NCBI GenBank assembly: GCA_036583965.1
Contig: JAZBQD010000019.1
Span: 17,065,585-17,129,584, forward strand
Direction of reading: 5' to 3'
Source of the DNA: Prunella strophiata
Taxonomy: Eukaryota; Chordata; Aves; Passeriformes; Prunellidae
Length of the DNA stretch: 64,000 bases
Shown here: piece after piece, positions 46,252 to 58,900 of the stretch
Position numbering within the stretch: position 1 is the first letter of the stretch
How the letters are laid out: the number at the start of each line of letters is the position of its first letter
Notes under the pieces: generated by a model
Seen by the model: only the letters and a program-made list of their open reading frames with translations
What the model was told of the DNA's origin: nothing
Databases searched by the model: none
Made by a program: the position numbers and the translations under genes

Positions 46252-46654
46252 TACGGGCCGCGGCGAGGGACAAGCGAGCGCGGGGCCGAGCGCGGTGCGG
46301 CGCCGCAGCGGCCGGCAGGGGGCGCCGTTGGCCGCGGTGTGCGGCGTGGGGGAGCGCGGCTGAGGGACGGGAAAAGGAGCGCAAACCTCTGGAGTTATGG
46401 GGGGCTTTTTCCTGCACCCGATCCTTCCCTCCGTCTCTTGCAGCAGCTAGGCAATACAAAAACGTTGTTGTGTGTGCTGTAAGAATTGTTTTTCTTGGGG
46501 CAGCGCTTTAGGAACATGGGTAAAGTTTTCAGGAAACCCCTCCCTCCACAAAAACGTAACTTGTGTACCTACACTGAGTTCTAGGTCTGTGGTGCTCCTG
46601 GGGAAATGCAGGAGAACCTTTCCGTGTCTCTTGACGCTGCCAGAGGTGCAGCTC

Positions 46655-46800
46655 AGGCTGCTCTGGAGCACGGTCCCGGGCCGGGCAGCTCCGGGCCCGC
46701 CTGCTCCGCTCCGCTCCCCGAGCGCGGCCGCGGCGGCGGCTCCGTGCCCGCCCGCCCGAGCCAGCGCTCTGCCTGCCCCGGGGGTTCTCGGGTGCTCCCC
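46655..46800. promoter_or_regulatory. Separate GC-rich patch upstream of PSMC1
   Basis: A second CpG-rich block (with GCGGCCGCGGCGGCGG inside) about 290 bp beyond the PSMC1 island, separated by ordinary-composition DNA. It could be an upstream part of the PSMC1 promoter or the start of a divergent non-coding transcript. No supported coding exon is visible. Confidence 0.4.
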
Positions 46801-47036
46801 TGCTTCGGGCTGGAAGAGCTCCACCAGCAGCAGGGGGCATAGGCTAAAAACACTGCCAGCCTGCTGCCACCCAGTCAGCCAGCGTATGGATTATATATCC
46901 ATCACTGTGTTCAGTGTAGCGATCAGAGCGTTTGTGAAAAGAGGCTTCCGTTTACAGCAGACAGCAGGATGTGGGATTGTTTTGCTTTGCTTTGATGTTG
47001 GTTTTTTCTTTCACACTTTCTCTAAAATTCCTGTCT

Positions 47037-47356
47037 GAGTAGAGAACTTTATTAATTATTAATGTCACTGGCTGAGCTGTGTAGAAAGGTGTGAGGTTTT
47101 GATCATTTACTTTGGTTTGGTTCCATTTGCTCACAAGGGTTACTGTTGTGCATTGTGGATTTAATTTGACTTTTCTATTCTTTTTATTAATAGAATAGAG
47201 AGTAGAGTAGAGAACTTTATTAATTATTAATGTCACTGGCTGAGCTGTGTAGAAAGGTGTGAGGTTTTGATCATTTACTTTGGTTTGGTTCCATTTGCTC
47301 ACAAGGGTTACTGTTGTGCATTGTGGATTTAATTTGACTTTTCTATTCTTTTTATT
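47037..47356. repeat. Perfect 152-bp tandem duplication with 16-bp spacer
   Basis: 47037-47188 and 47205-47356 are identical by eye, starting GAGTAGAGAACTTT and ending TTCTTTTTATT. The spacer at 47189-47204 is AATAGAATAGAGAGTA. Perfect identity in non-coding DNA suggests a recent event or an assembly duplicate. Confidence 0.93.
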
Positions 47357-48204
47357 GTTTTATGAATTAGCTGCCTTTCTGTTACAGTATCAGCTGTTCT
47401 GTAACTTTTAAGGACATTGAAACAAAATTAAATATAACAGGTATTCTTTGCTTTAAAAACATTCACTTTTTGGAGTTTATAGTGTTTACAGGATTGCATC
47501 TGTATTTCTTTTAACCTTACAGTGTAAAGATGCTACAACATTCTTTCCCTCACACAATTCTTCCTCCTTTCAACCTCCCTTTAGACTAAGATATACCCAT
47601 ATTTATTTCAAATTATACCTTTAATTGGTAGTTCTGGTTATGATTGAGAATTCTTATCCCTTTTTTCTTTGGAAAGCCTGATTTTAGTGCTGTGTAGCTT
47701 TGCAGACATTTTAAACGTGAGGATTATGGCATAAACTGACCTAAATGGTAGGGTTGTAGGATGAATGTAAAAGCTAAACTTTCCATGTATAAGCTGACAA
47801 GACAAATCTGTGACAGCCTATCTGGATTTTTTAGTATTAAAAAATATTAGGAAATTATATATGGGAGCAACTGTAAAAGGATTTTGGCAAGATTGTCTCC
47901 CAGCTCATTCACTTACAGACATACTCTGGAACAGCTGTGACAGAAAACATGACCTGCAGAGGGGAACACTGTTTTTGGGGTGATCTGGTTGATGGCTCTC
48001 AGTTCTTGGGGTGAATAGTGCTGGCAAACTGGAAGTGAAATAGAAATGTGGCTCTGTAACCTGGCTGCTTGCCTTAACTTTACACATCCAGAATTTTAGT
48101 TTGGTTGCAGAGTACAGATAATGTCAAATTAGGAACTTCAAACAATAAATATTGTATAAACAAAAATTATCCAAGTGCCTCTAAATGCTAGGGTTATGCT
48201 TACT

Positions 48205-48262
48205 AGAAAAAAAAAAAAAAACACCAAAAAAAAACCAAAAAAAAAAAACCAAAAACCAAAAG
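48205..48262. repeat. A-rich tract with CC interruptions
   Basis: Long A runs separated by CC or CACC. The complement is T-rich with GG, similar to the tract at the right end of the window. Confidence 0.9.
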
Positions 48263-51200
48263 AGTGATAAAGGGTAACAGGAAGGAACACAGAGTCCTTG
48301 TTTGTTAAAGATGAACACAGCCTCAGGGGCATCAAAAAGCTCTTCATATCAAAAAATACCCAGACTTGTTCAGAGAGGGGGGGGTTTTTTGTGCTTTGTT
48401 TTTGTTAGTGCTGTCTGCCCCTCTTCTTTGTTCTGCAGTAAGCTTGCTGCTGATCTTTTAGGCGTATTGTAAAGCCCTCAGCTCTGTTCCCAGGCCTTTG
48501 AGGAGGAAGAGGGCAGCTGAGGGCTGGGGGAGTATTGGGCTTGGGATTAGTAAATAGCAAAGAGGTTTATTTTCCCTTTGCACATACAGGAAATTACTAG
48601 GATTGCTTATGTTGTTGATGTTAATTTGTCTTTCTTAGTATATGTCTAGCTGCCTAGAGCTTTTTGTGTTTGCATAAAATGAAATAAACCTACAGACTGG
48701 AAAAACACTAATCTTGCTATTGCAGCTACATATAGTGGGTTGTGTTTTCAAAAGCTGCAATTTGGACACCCTCTTTTCATAAATGGGCTTTAAACTTACA
48801 TCAACTTCAATAAATGACTAAAATTGCAAGGGTTTAAGGACCATTTGGATTTTTTTTTCCTTTTAAGTGTGCATGTGTCAAAGTACCAAACTAACCATTA
48901 AGCTTCTCTGCTGCTTACAAGTTATGTAAGCAGTGTAGAAGTGCAAGGTACTCCTACCACCTACTAACTGGCAAGTAACAATGTGAAGGATTGCAGAATT
49001 AGCAGAATACTAATCCTTGTGGGCTTCTCACAGAAACAACTCAGCAAAGATTCTCTCCCAAACTCAGAATAAGGCTTCTCACCTTCTGGAAGTCTTTTAC
49101 TTTACATTGGCCATCCATGGGACTATGGACATGACTTTTAAAATTAAGGTGCTCAAATAAGTGCCTGATATCAGGCAACATTATTGCTTCCTCCTTCTCC
49201 CATCACCAAATATGGTTTTAAAAATGGTTTTTAAAATATGGTTTTGAAAATAGGAATGTCACCTTCGCCTCCACTGTTTTTCCTGAAGTCTACTGTACAT
49301 TTGAGCCAGTTCATTTTCAAAAAGGAGTGGAAACCAACAAGCTTCAGCCCTAGCTATATCAATGGCTCTTAGCTATGAATTATTGGGGATTCACAAAGAT
49401 GACATTCATTTGGAAAAGATTCACCTGATGTTTCCTGACTCGAACCATCACTAATAAGTTCTCTGGTCTTCCTTGACCTGGTGCTGTGTTTCTCAGCTGA
49501 GAAGGGCTGTGGTCCTTCTGCCTCCCTGATGTTCTGTGCCTTGCTCCCTGTGTGGATGAGAGCAGCTTCAGCCACCTCTGCAGTGACTCTGCTGTGTCCC
49601 CAAGGCACAAAGAGCTCTCACCCTGCCTTTTTTTCCCTGTGCTGGCCAGGCTGCTAGCCAAGGGAAGAGAAAAAACAGGAAATGAAGGCACCTTGCTAAT
49701 TCCTCATTTCACTGGAGAGCCCAGTCAGATGCCCATCTTCAGTGCAGGTTCATGGCTGTGGAATAGCACCAAGCAGCTGTAGCAGAGTAGAAGGTAAGGG
49801 CTGCAGCCATGAGCTTATCCCTCTGAAACAGCAATGTGTGTTCCCACCACTGGTGGTACCAAAGACTCCACTGAGACTCTTCAGCTACTCCAATTTAAGC
49901 AATTTCCAAAGTGGACAGATTCTACTGTGCATTGGAAAGGAGATGCTAAAGTAGAGGAGGAGTCTTTACACTCTTACTTCCTAAACAATTTTAAAACTAC
50001 ATTTTCTGCATGGCTAGAAATAATCTGGATGAACTTCATGTTCTTGGATATGCCATCCTCCATTTACACAATCTGAGCTGGCATTTATTATATTCCTAAA
50101 CATATTTATGCATAGTTTTCTGTTGTAAAATTTTATTTCTTGGCAGCAAACACATTAAAGCAACATTTAGGTACACTAAAAATTAATTGTCTTGACAGCA
50201 TTAGCTACAGACTTGTTTTGAAGCTTTGATTATTACATATTGGTTAGAACAAGGTCATATATGAAAGGTTGCTAAGACCATTCTTTAAAGTAGCTGATGC
50301 ACTTAATTTTAACAATAACTACTTTAAGAGATTTATTAATTAAACTTGGAGTATACTGTAACATTTTCTGTGAAAACAGAATTAAGATTTTTTTCATCCA
50401 TGTGGAAAGGCAATATATGTTTTTAGTTTAAAAAGCAAATAGAATGAGTTGACAATGCTGAAGTTTTTTCTCAAGCTTTCTTTGAATAAAGAAATGAACT
50501 GTAACCAACCCTTGCCATAGTCTTACTTTTGGAAAAAAACAACCCCCAAACACTTTGCAAAGAAAAATGTCAAAATGTCCAACCAGATATCCCTAATTAG
50601 CTTTGGGAGGAAGTGACATGTTTGTCCATTTTCCAGATTAACAACTACCTTAAATAAAGTTGAGCAAATCTGGTTTTGGTTCTGTAGCCAAAAGGACCAA
50701 ATTTAATATAGCAAAGATTTATTTGAAGGGCAAATGATGCCAAATTGAATGGAGTAGAAAAAACAACTTATATCTGCAAAGGGCATAGTTCATTCTGACA
50801 TACAGTTACAGTTGAAGGAAGGTATTGCACTAAAATGTGTGTATTTGAGAGAGGAAGATCAGGAAATAAGGAAAAATTGTCAACTGCTGAATAGCAAGAA
50901 TCATAAGGAAATGGAAATGTATGTTTGTTTCTTAGCTAAATAATTACTAAGGAGACAGCTGAGCTGTACAGCATGTGTTCACTCTCAGAGCTGCATTAAT
51001 CCCACTGCACTTTACTAAAGCATAAACAGGATGGCATAATTTTTAGTTCACTTTTCTGTTCTAGGGGTTGAGGTGTGCTGGCCCATCATAAAGTATCTGT
51101 CCCATCCTGTTTGCCTGCTGGCTGTGGTAGGTGTTGATTAGTGCCACAACTAATATGTTTAAATTTTTTGCAGTATCTATTCATTTGGATAGCTCACCTG

Positions 51201-53867
51201 AGCTTCGGGCTACTGACTCATCTGCATATCAACTCCCACTGATAATGTGTTGTTGTTGTGGTGTGATTACCAATGAAAAGCAGACTTCTTGGAGCAGGAA
51301 TTATTTAAAACTAGATAAGCGGAATTCAGAACATCTGAAGCACATGAATACTTTCAAAAATTTTGGTAATAAAATTCTTGGGAATCTTTCCATGCTGTAG
51401 CAGACTCTGACACTTTGAAGATTGTTTCATACATGTTTTCAGAATACTGCAGAAGTAATTTTATTAAAAATTATGTTTATAATATCCTATGTCTTTATAC
51501 AATCTCATTTGGAAGTCTCAGAGCAGCATACAATTGCCCTAAGTTAGGCCTCATAGTCTTGCAGGCAGGCTGGTAGCTGAAGGAGACTCAGCCTTAGCAT
51601 CCAACAGCTGAAGTGAAACTACTTCGCCCTTAGTGTGAGAAGTATCAAAAATATCTCATCCACCTGGTGGCAAACATATTCCCATAAGTGGTGGCAAAGT
51701 TTGGCCCAAAGGATTCCAAGGTGTGAGAGCAGAACAAGAACAAAGTAGAATCCTAAACCCAATGGAAAGCAAGTGTAAGAATACACCTTTCTCACTGTGC
51801 AGAGGTTAGCAAAATACCAGGTAGTGTGGCTTCTTGGGTCTCATATTTTGGTAAGAGAAGATCCTGTAGTACTTCAGCAGTGAGCACAGAATGATGTTGC
51901 TATGGTGCTTTCTTGTTGTGTGGCAGGAAAATGTAATAAGAAACTGATTTTTTTGTAAAGTCTAACATATTAGCTGGTTAAAATTCTGTAGAGTTTTTGG
52001 TAGCTTTAGGAAAGCTGGAACAAAAGACTGTGGGAGAAGAAACTACATTTGGGGCAAAGAGAAAAAGTGCTCAAATATGGAGTTATCCTCTAAATGGAAT
52101 ACAGAGTTCTTTACCTGGCTAATTAATGGTTGCTGATGTTGAAAAGATCCCATCACACAGTGCTCCTCAGAGTCAACCCATTGATACACTAATAGCTGAG
52201 GATGGTTTTAACAAACTAAACATTTCTTCAGTAATTACATCAATATTTACATAAATTAGTTGGATTCACTTTGCAGGACTCGATCAAATGATGAAAATAT
52301 AGTGAAATAATTTTTATGTAAAGAGAAGAAAAAGAAACAGGCCTTTCATTTCTGAGAAAGTATTTCTAAAGACACAAATGCTTTCTAAATATTATACTGA
52401 CTACTACTTCGGCTGTGAGTCTGAAATTCCTAGACAGTAATAAATGTTTGCCAAATCTGTGTGCTCCATTGTTTTATTAACTGCTAATGATTCGTATGTT
52501 TTCCATCACAAAGGGGCAGAGTTGTTATAATTACTCATCCAATGCTGCAAGTGTTCCTGCTTTGCAAAACCCAGGGAAGTCATTATGCCTGCTCCAGGTC
52601 TTCTCCTCACAGTGCAGTGCAGAGAGAGGCCAGAGGGCAGAGCACATCTGCACAAATACACCACAAAAGCCTTCATTAAAGACAGGAGTTTGGAGGGGAG
52701 TCTTTAAGTCAGAAAGTGTTTAGGGGCAGTCCCAAAGCCCACTGAGGCAGATAGAAAGAAAGGCTGACTCTAACAATGAAAAGCATAAGTGGGCTGAACG
52801 CACTGGAGTATTAAAGGCAGTAGAAATTGGAAAGAAGGGAGAGAGCTATCATCAGTGTAGGGGAATAGGAAGCAATTGTGTGAGACATCAGAAAAACAAG
52901 GTCCCTGGTAACCTAGGAGCCACTAGCTTCACCACCTTGCCACTGGAACTGAAGATATGTTGGCTTTAATTGCTCCTCCCTGAAGTCCTGGTTCTGCATT
53001 AATCTGTTCACTATAATGTAATGGCTCCTCTGTCATTTCCTGCAGCACTGTAATCTAATACTGCACAAGTGTCTCACCATGTTCACATTCTCTGTTGACT
53101 AATTATGGCTTTGATTTCATGATGCATATTCTGTTCAATCAGCCTATAATTGCAGCACTATCTGGAAGTATTGTTGATATATCTATGTAATTATGTTTAT
53201 TGTTAATAATGCAAATTGAATCTGTTGAGTTAGTCAAGTCAGTCACCCTAAAGAAGCAGTTTCTACAGATGATTCCTTTAGCTGCTGAGGAGTGGGGTTT
53301 TTTTAGTTCTCCTTTGCTCTTTCACAGAAAATACACTCTTGTTGAAAGATAACTTTGAAAGTAAGAGCCACAGCCCCTTCATGGAGGTGTCAGTATATGC
53401 TGTAGAGGCTATGCAGAAGTCTTGTCTATCCAAAACATCTGGAGAAGGCCCTGAATTCAGTCTAATGTGTGTGGTACTGGCATGGTACTGTGTGTGGAGT
53501 GACAAACGAGAAATGTGGGGATCCCTGTTTGCTTTGGATTTTTCTAATAATTGGCAGGGTGATGAATTCCAGAGTGTTTGGAGATACTAATCATGTCTGG
53601 GAATGTATAGGAGCCGTGCAGGTGCTGTGGCTCTGAAGCTGTATTTTATCTTCTACAAACATGTCTGTTAAAAAAACTTTGTCCCTCTCTGATACAGATT
53701 TCTTTCTGCCCCAGTCTCACATAAATTCAGCCCTGGCAAACGTTTTCAGATATATGTTTATAGTTGATTAAATTGTCTGTATTCCCTGCTGTAAATACAG
53801 CTCTCTATATTGGCTTCCTTCATATTACTCAAATGTTACACTTATCAGGATAATATACTTAATACTC

Positions 53868-53999
53868 TCTTCAAGGCCAGGTTGGATGAAGCCCTGAGCA
53901 ACCTGATGTAGTGAATGGCATCCCTGTGCCCAGCAGGGGGTTGAAACTAGATGATTTTTAAGATCACTTCTAACCCAAAACATTCTATGATTCAATGAT
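53868..53999 (+). mobile_element. CR1 3'-end fragment
   Basis: Short CR1 tail with AGGCCAGGTTGGATGAAGCC, GGGGGTTGAAACTAGATGAT and ATTCTATGATTCAATGATT at the end, the standard CR1 3' terminus. Confidence 0.88.
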
Positions 54000-54079
54000 T
54001 ATATTGTGAAGTGCTTGGACTGGCTGTTTACTAGTAGTACGTGGCACATAATTTCCTTCTCTTGAAACCTGTTTTCTTG

Positions 54080-54081
<2 letters not shown>

Positions 54082-54129
<48 letters not shown>
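54082..54129. repeat. 48-base T homopolymer
   Basis: Uninterrupted T followed by GTTTGCTTG and (GTTT)n. It lies about 80 bp after a CR1 3' end but is not joined to it. Confidence 0.95.
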
Positions 54130-54130
<1 letters not shown>

Positions 54131-55926
54131 TTTGCTTGTTTGTTTGTTTTTTGTTAAAAGGAATTACTCATTTTGTGGTCTTTTTATCTCAGGATGTTCC
54201 TTTTGTAAATGAAGAATTGGTCATACAGTATGAGTAACACTTGAAAATGGGTCTATTGAGTGCATTTAATTGAGATTGAATGTAGCACTATTACAATAAA
54301 ATAAATTCAGTTCTGCATCCAACAGCTGGGAACACTGCATTTTGCATTACACAGTCACAGAATTATCCCCCCTTTTCTGCATTTAGGTGGCTGTTGGAAA
54401 CCATTTGTTGGTCCTGCATTGTTATTCTGGGCAACCGTATTGCCTGTGGCTCTGTAAACTTCCTGAAAACAACCCTGAGTTCAGCTATTTACATAACGAA
54501 GGTAGAGTTTTCTTAGGAAGTGCCCTCTGAACTTCCTCTCTCCTCATGTTGCTGGCTCACTGGTCCTTCAGCCCTGAACATCACTTCAGGTTCTTATGTG
54601 ATGCCAAAAGTGCACAAGCCTGTCAAAGATGGAGCATTCAAGGGGTAGTGTTATTTTATTTACACAAAGCTGGTAAGCACCCTCATGGCACTCTCCCTCC
54701 ATGCTCCTGTCTCACCACTGGCCAGCTGGGTGGAGCTGGCCCTGGCCATGCAGCAGCTCTGCAGAGTCTTGATGGCAGCTGTGGGGCAGGGTTGTTGAAA
54801 AGGTCACAGAAAGCAATCAAGAGGAACCTACCAAATTTGCTATTGATTCCTTAGCAACACTGTCAACATATTTATACTTCCTTTTCTGTCTTCTGCTTAA
54901 GCTTTGAAGTTTCAGAGTATTCTCAGGGACTTCAGGGTATTTTACCAACCAGCCCAGGCTTTTGGCTATTCAGACTGGAGTGCAGTTACTACATGGTAAA
55001 TTGGAAGCATTTCCAAGTTGGTATTATTGCAGTTTAAAGGGAACTCTCACTGTTTCCCTGGAAGGTAGCCAAGAGCCTTCTCCCATTATTTTGACTTCCA
55101 CTTTTAGTCCACCTCCTCTCTGCTCTGGGGGGAGGACTTTGTAAAGACATGAAATAGTTTCCTTCTTTACAACATGAGTGACAAATAACATTATTTTCTT
55201 CTCTTTTTCACATTTTCTTGATAATGAGACACTATTTGTCTTTTTTGCTTAACATAAGCACTATTCCTGTGGGGAAACAACCGAGGCTTTGAAAGTGAGT
55301 ATCCCAACAAGGGTGAAATCCCCATGCCATGGCTTGGGCAAATGCAAACCCTATTATCTACAAAGTGATCTTACAAGAAAAGTAGGGCATTCCTCTGAAA
55401 CCTAGACAGCAGTGGTGTGTTCCCAGAAAGCTGGTAAGTCTCAGGAATCAGCTGTGATTAAGGAAAGTGAAAATTCCATTTATTTTTGTCAAGGTTTATT
55501 CTTTAAAGATGCCAAACTTCTTCTATAGCAGATATTACACAACATGTCTTAAACAGAGCCCAACATGATGAATCTTGTTTTGGAGGTTCTGACTTTTTCT
55601 AGGCATTTCCTACAGCCAAGTGAAGGTCATGATTTCCAAGAGGTGACAAGGAATTCCCAATTATGTGGTTCCAGAGGATTTTGGTGGATTTCTGATGTCT
55701 AATTTGACATTTATTCATTTGAGAATCTAAATTTATGGCCTTTATAGTAACTACAAACTCCCCTGTACTAGTATGAACCAGTAAGATGAGAAGCAGGCAT
55801 GGTACTGTAAGTAATTAGGATGGTTTAGCAGAAATCTTAGTGTTAAATATCTGTTCTTTAGACAGAAAAGTCTGTAGCATGTATAGTCATGGTATTTTCA
55901 CTTATGCTAGATTCCAAGCTATGAAT

Positions 55927-55986
55927 ATGCTGTCTGTAAGGTATAAGGAAATCAAAATGCTATCTATAAGATATAAGAAAATTAAA
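55927..55986. repeat. Two 30-bp tandem units
   Basis: Unit 1 at 55927-55956 and unit 2 at 55957-55986 share 25 of 30 bases. The five differences are all transitions, and in each the second copy has A or T where the first has G or C. Confidence 0.85.
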
Positions 55987-58900
55987 AAATAATCTGACAC
56001 ATTGCCTTGTAAGAAGACTGTTCTCTCCTCTTATTAACTAACTTCAGTCTGTGTCTCCCCAAGATATTTGGAGCAGCTGATTTGTCTTTCACCTCATGAC
56101 TGGGTTATTGGCTGTATTCCAACAGGACACATGGAATCAAAACAAATGGTACACAAATGATGCATTTGTACAGTGAAGGGCAACAATATCAATCATGGCA
56201 TGTGTGGACTTCTGTGGAAGTTTTCAAACTGTTCAATATTATAAGCAAGCAAAACTAGAAGCAGGAATCTCTAGAGTGGGTGGATTTGCAAGCCCAACCA
56301 GATGCATTTTTCTGAGGTCCTCCTGCCTGTTAAAAAGTGATTGGCTGTGTAATTACGGATATGATTATGAATATTAGATCAACAGGCTGACAATGATCAC
56401 AGCAGCCAAATTTTAGTCTCTGGCAGAAATGAGATTAACAATTGAGAGGTTCTTTCATGGAGACTAACCAGATTTCCTGTGCAACATAAGCATTTTTTAT
56501 TAAGGTTTTCCAATGAAAAGGCCGCAAGACATCCTGAAATAGCAGTTTGTTTCACTGTCTTCCTCTGAACAGGTCAATGTCTGGTGTTCCCATCAGTTTG
56601 TTTTATAGACCACTGACTGTCTGTGGAATGGACACCTGGTTTGATGATCAATCCAAACATGGCAGGGAAGGCAGCAGAGCTGGATCACTGCTAGGGGAGG
56701 TGTCTCATGTGAATCTGAAGCAGTGCAGGTTCTGGACCAGCTGTGGGAGGCTGGTGCATGGGCTGTTTGCAGGCTGTTCAGGGCAGAAGCCAGGCTTGAA
56801 TTGCAGTCAGATGTCATCAATTTCCACACCAAGCAGGAAAAAGTTTTGTCTGAAGGCAGTGCAGACCCCAGGCAGGCAGCCAGCACCATTCACTTGAATC
56901 TGCATGTTCACAGCACTGGGTACCTTCTGTTCCTGCCAGTTTGCAGAGTCCACACTATCCCTCGAGGAGGATAAATCCATTGTAAGAAGCTTTTCTCAGA
57001 CTTTTCTCCTGCCTCCTCCTGGTAATTTTTCTGTGGGAGCTGCAGACAATCCAGTCCCACACTAACAATTGCTCACTGCAGGGCTTGTGTATAACATTCA
57101 CAGCACTTCCAACCCCAAATCCCAAAGCCATGCTGTAAACACTGAAATGGGAACTGCAATATTTTCCATGATTTTTAGAAACTCATTTTAATGGTTCCTC
57201 TGCCCACAGCTTTATGACTTTACAGAGTGCACCAGGACCTTGTGTTCCAGCTTTTCTTTGTGACCATGACAGAGTACTTTCTTTTATAAAAGCTAAGATT
57301 CTCCCAGATGACAGTGACACAGGGACTGGGAATTCCACAGAAAGTGTTCAATATGCTCAATGCATCAATAAAATCATGGTGTTGACAAATCCCATGAATG
57401 TTGATGATCATTCCAGGAGTACAGACCTTGCAAGGCAGTGATGAAACAGTATCTAACTTGTTGGTTAGATAAAGGGCAACAATAGGTGAAGCAATGAAAG
57501 GAGAGGCAGGGGAGCAGAGTTTTATAGGGCTGTACTGCCTGGCTGCTGGCTGAAGTACAAAGGAATTTCAGCTGACTGCTGACACCTGTAGCCAGAAAAA
57601 GTATTCTGTAAGAGTAAAGTAAGAGTCTGGAGAAGCTGCATAAAAGTGAACAGAAAAAAATGGAAACATCATTTAATATTCAGCACTAGCTTGTGGTAGG
57701 AGCACTGGAAAGTCACTGTTTACATGTGCCCCAAATAAAAAGGAGCGTTGGGCAGGCAGAAGTCTGACATGTATGTCAATCAGCATAAAACCAGCAGGAA
57801 TGTAATGTCTCTGTGTTCTCAAACTCCTTGGAGGAGGCAAAAATTGCTGCAAGGACCCTTAATCATTTACTTGCTTTAATGTCCTGAGTTTGTAAACAAT
57901 TTGATTCCTCCCATGGTAGAAGAGATGCAGTTTTGGTTCTGGGCTCAGATATCCTGACAATGCTTCATGTCCCATAGAGCCAGCCTAGCCAGGCTTCCCA
58001 GTGACTCAGGGCTACTGGAGAGCTCCTGCATTCACTGCTGGCAGCTGAAAGACAACACCACACAGGAAGGACCAGGAGGTCTTTTTTCCTTCTTCTTTCC
58101 AATCTCCATGCATCATATGAGGCTCAACATACTCACTGACAACCCTGTAACTGAAGATTTGTATACATGCAAAAGACAGCCCGGATTTCATCCCTGCTTG
58201 TGTGACCTGAGGATATAATTCCAAACAGAGAGAAGTTCAGTTTTCATGACCCTATCTCTCTTAATCCTATACCCTCAGCTTGGGTGGTGGCCAGGCATTC
58301 CAGCTGCAAAATATCATGAGGTAGGAGCATCAGCCCCAGATGAACTGGGAATAAACAACTCACTTCCCAAAACAGTGACAGACAAACAACCAGGTGCTGA
58401 AATTGTCCAGACTCAGCAGCTGCCTGGAAACTTTTAGTGACCAGCCCAGAGGGAAAATCACAGACTGTCACCCTGGTGCTCCCAGCTCTCCAGAACAGAC
58501 AAGTAATAAGGAGGAATGGAAACATACACAGTAGCACCTACAGTGGGCCAGGAAGCTCCCTACATATACTGTTCAATGATAGACATAGGTACAGTTGGGC
58601 CACTTCACATATTGATTTAATTTTGAATGGGGCCACTGCTGAAAAAACAGAAGAGATGAGAATTTCTTCTCATCTGGCTTGTAGCAACTGATTATTACAG
58701 CAGCTCAGTGTGAGAATGTGAAAAACACAATACCTCTGGAGAGCATGTGAGCTGTTTGGTGCCTTTTTGGTCACCTCGATGTTACCTCTGGTGTAACAAA
58801 GAAGTTCTCAAGTCCTTTGTCTACACAACGAATTGAAAACTGACCTGCACCTCTCCAAGCATGAATGCAACACTCAGGACCAGAGCTGGGTTTGGTCATT

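Noticed and set aside
46952..47302. 116-aa minus-strand ORF with an internal repeated peptide
   Set aside because: The peptide repeat simply mirrors the 152-bp DNA duplication, and there is no sign of coding constraint.
54546..54854. 102-aa + strand ORF
   Set aside because: No family likeness or conserved motif seen, and length is within what chance gives in this region.
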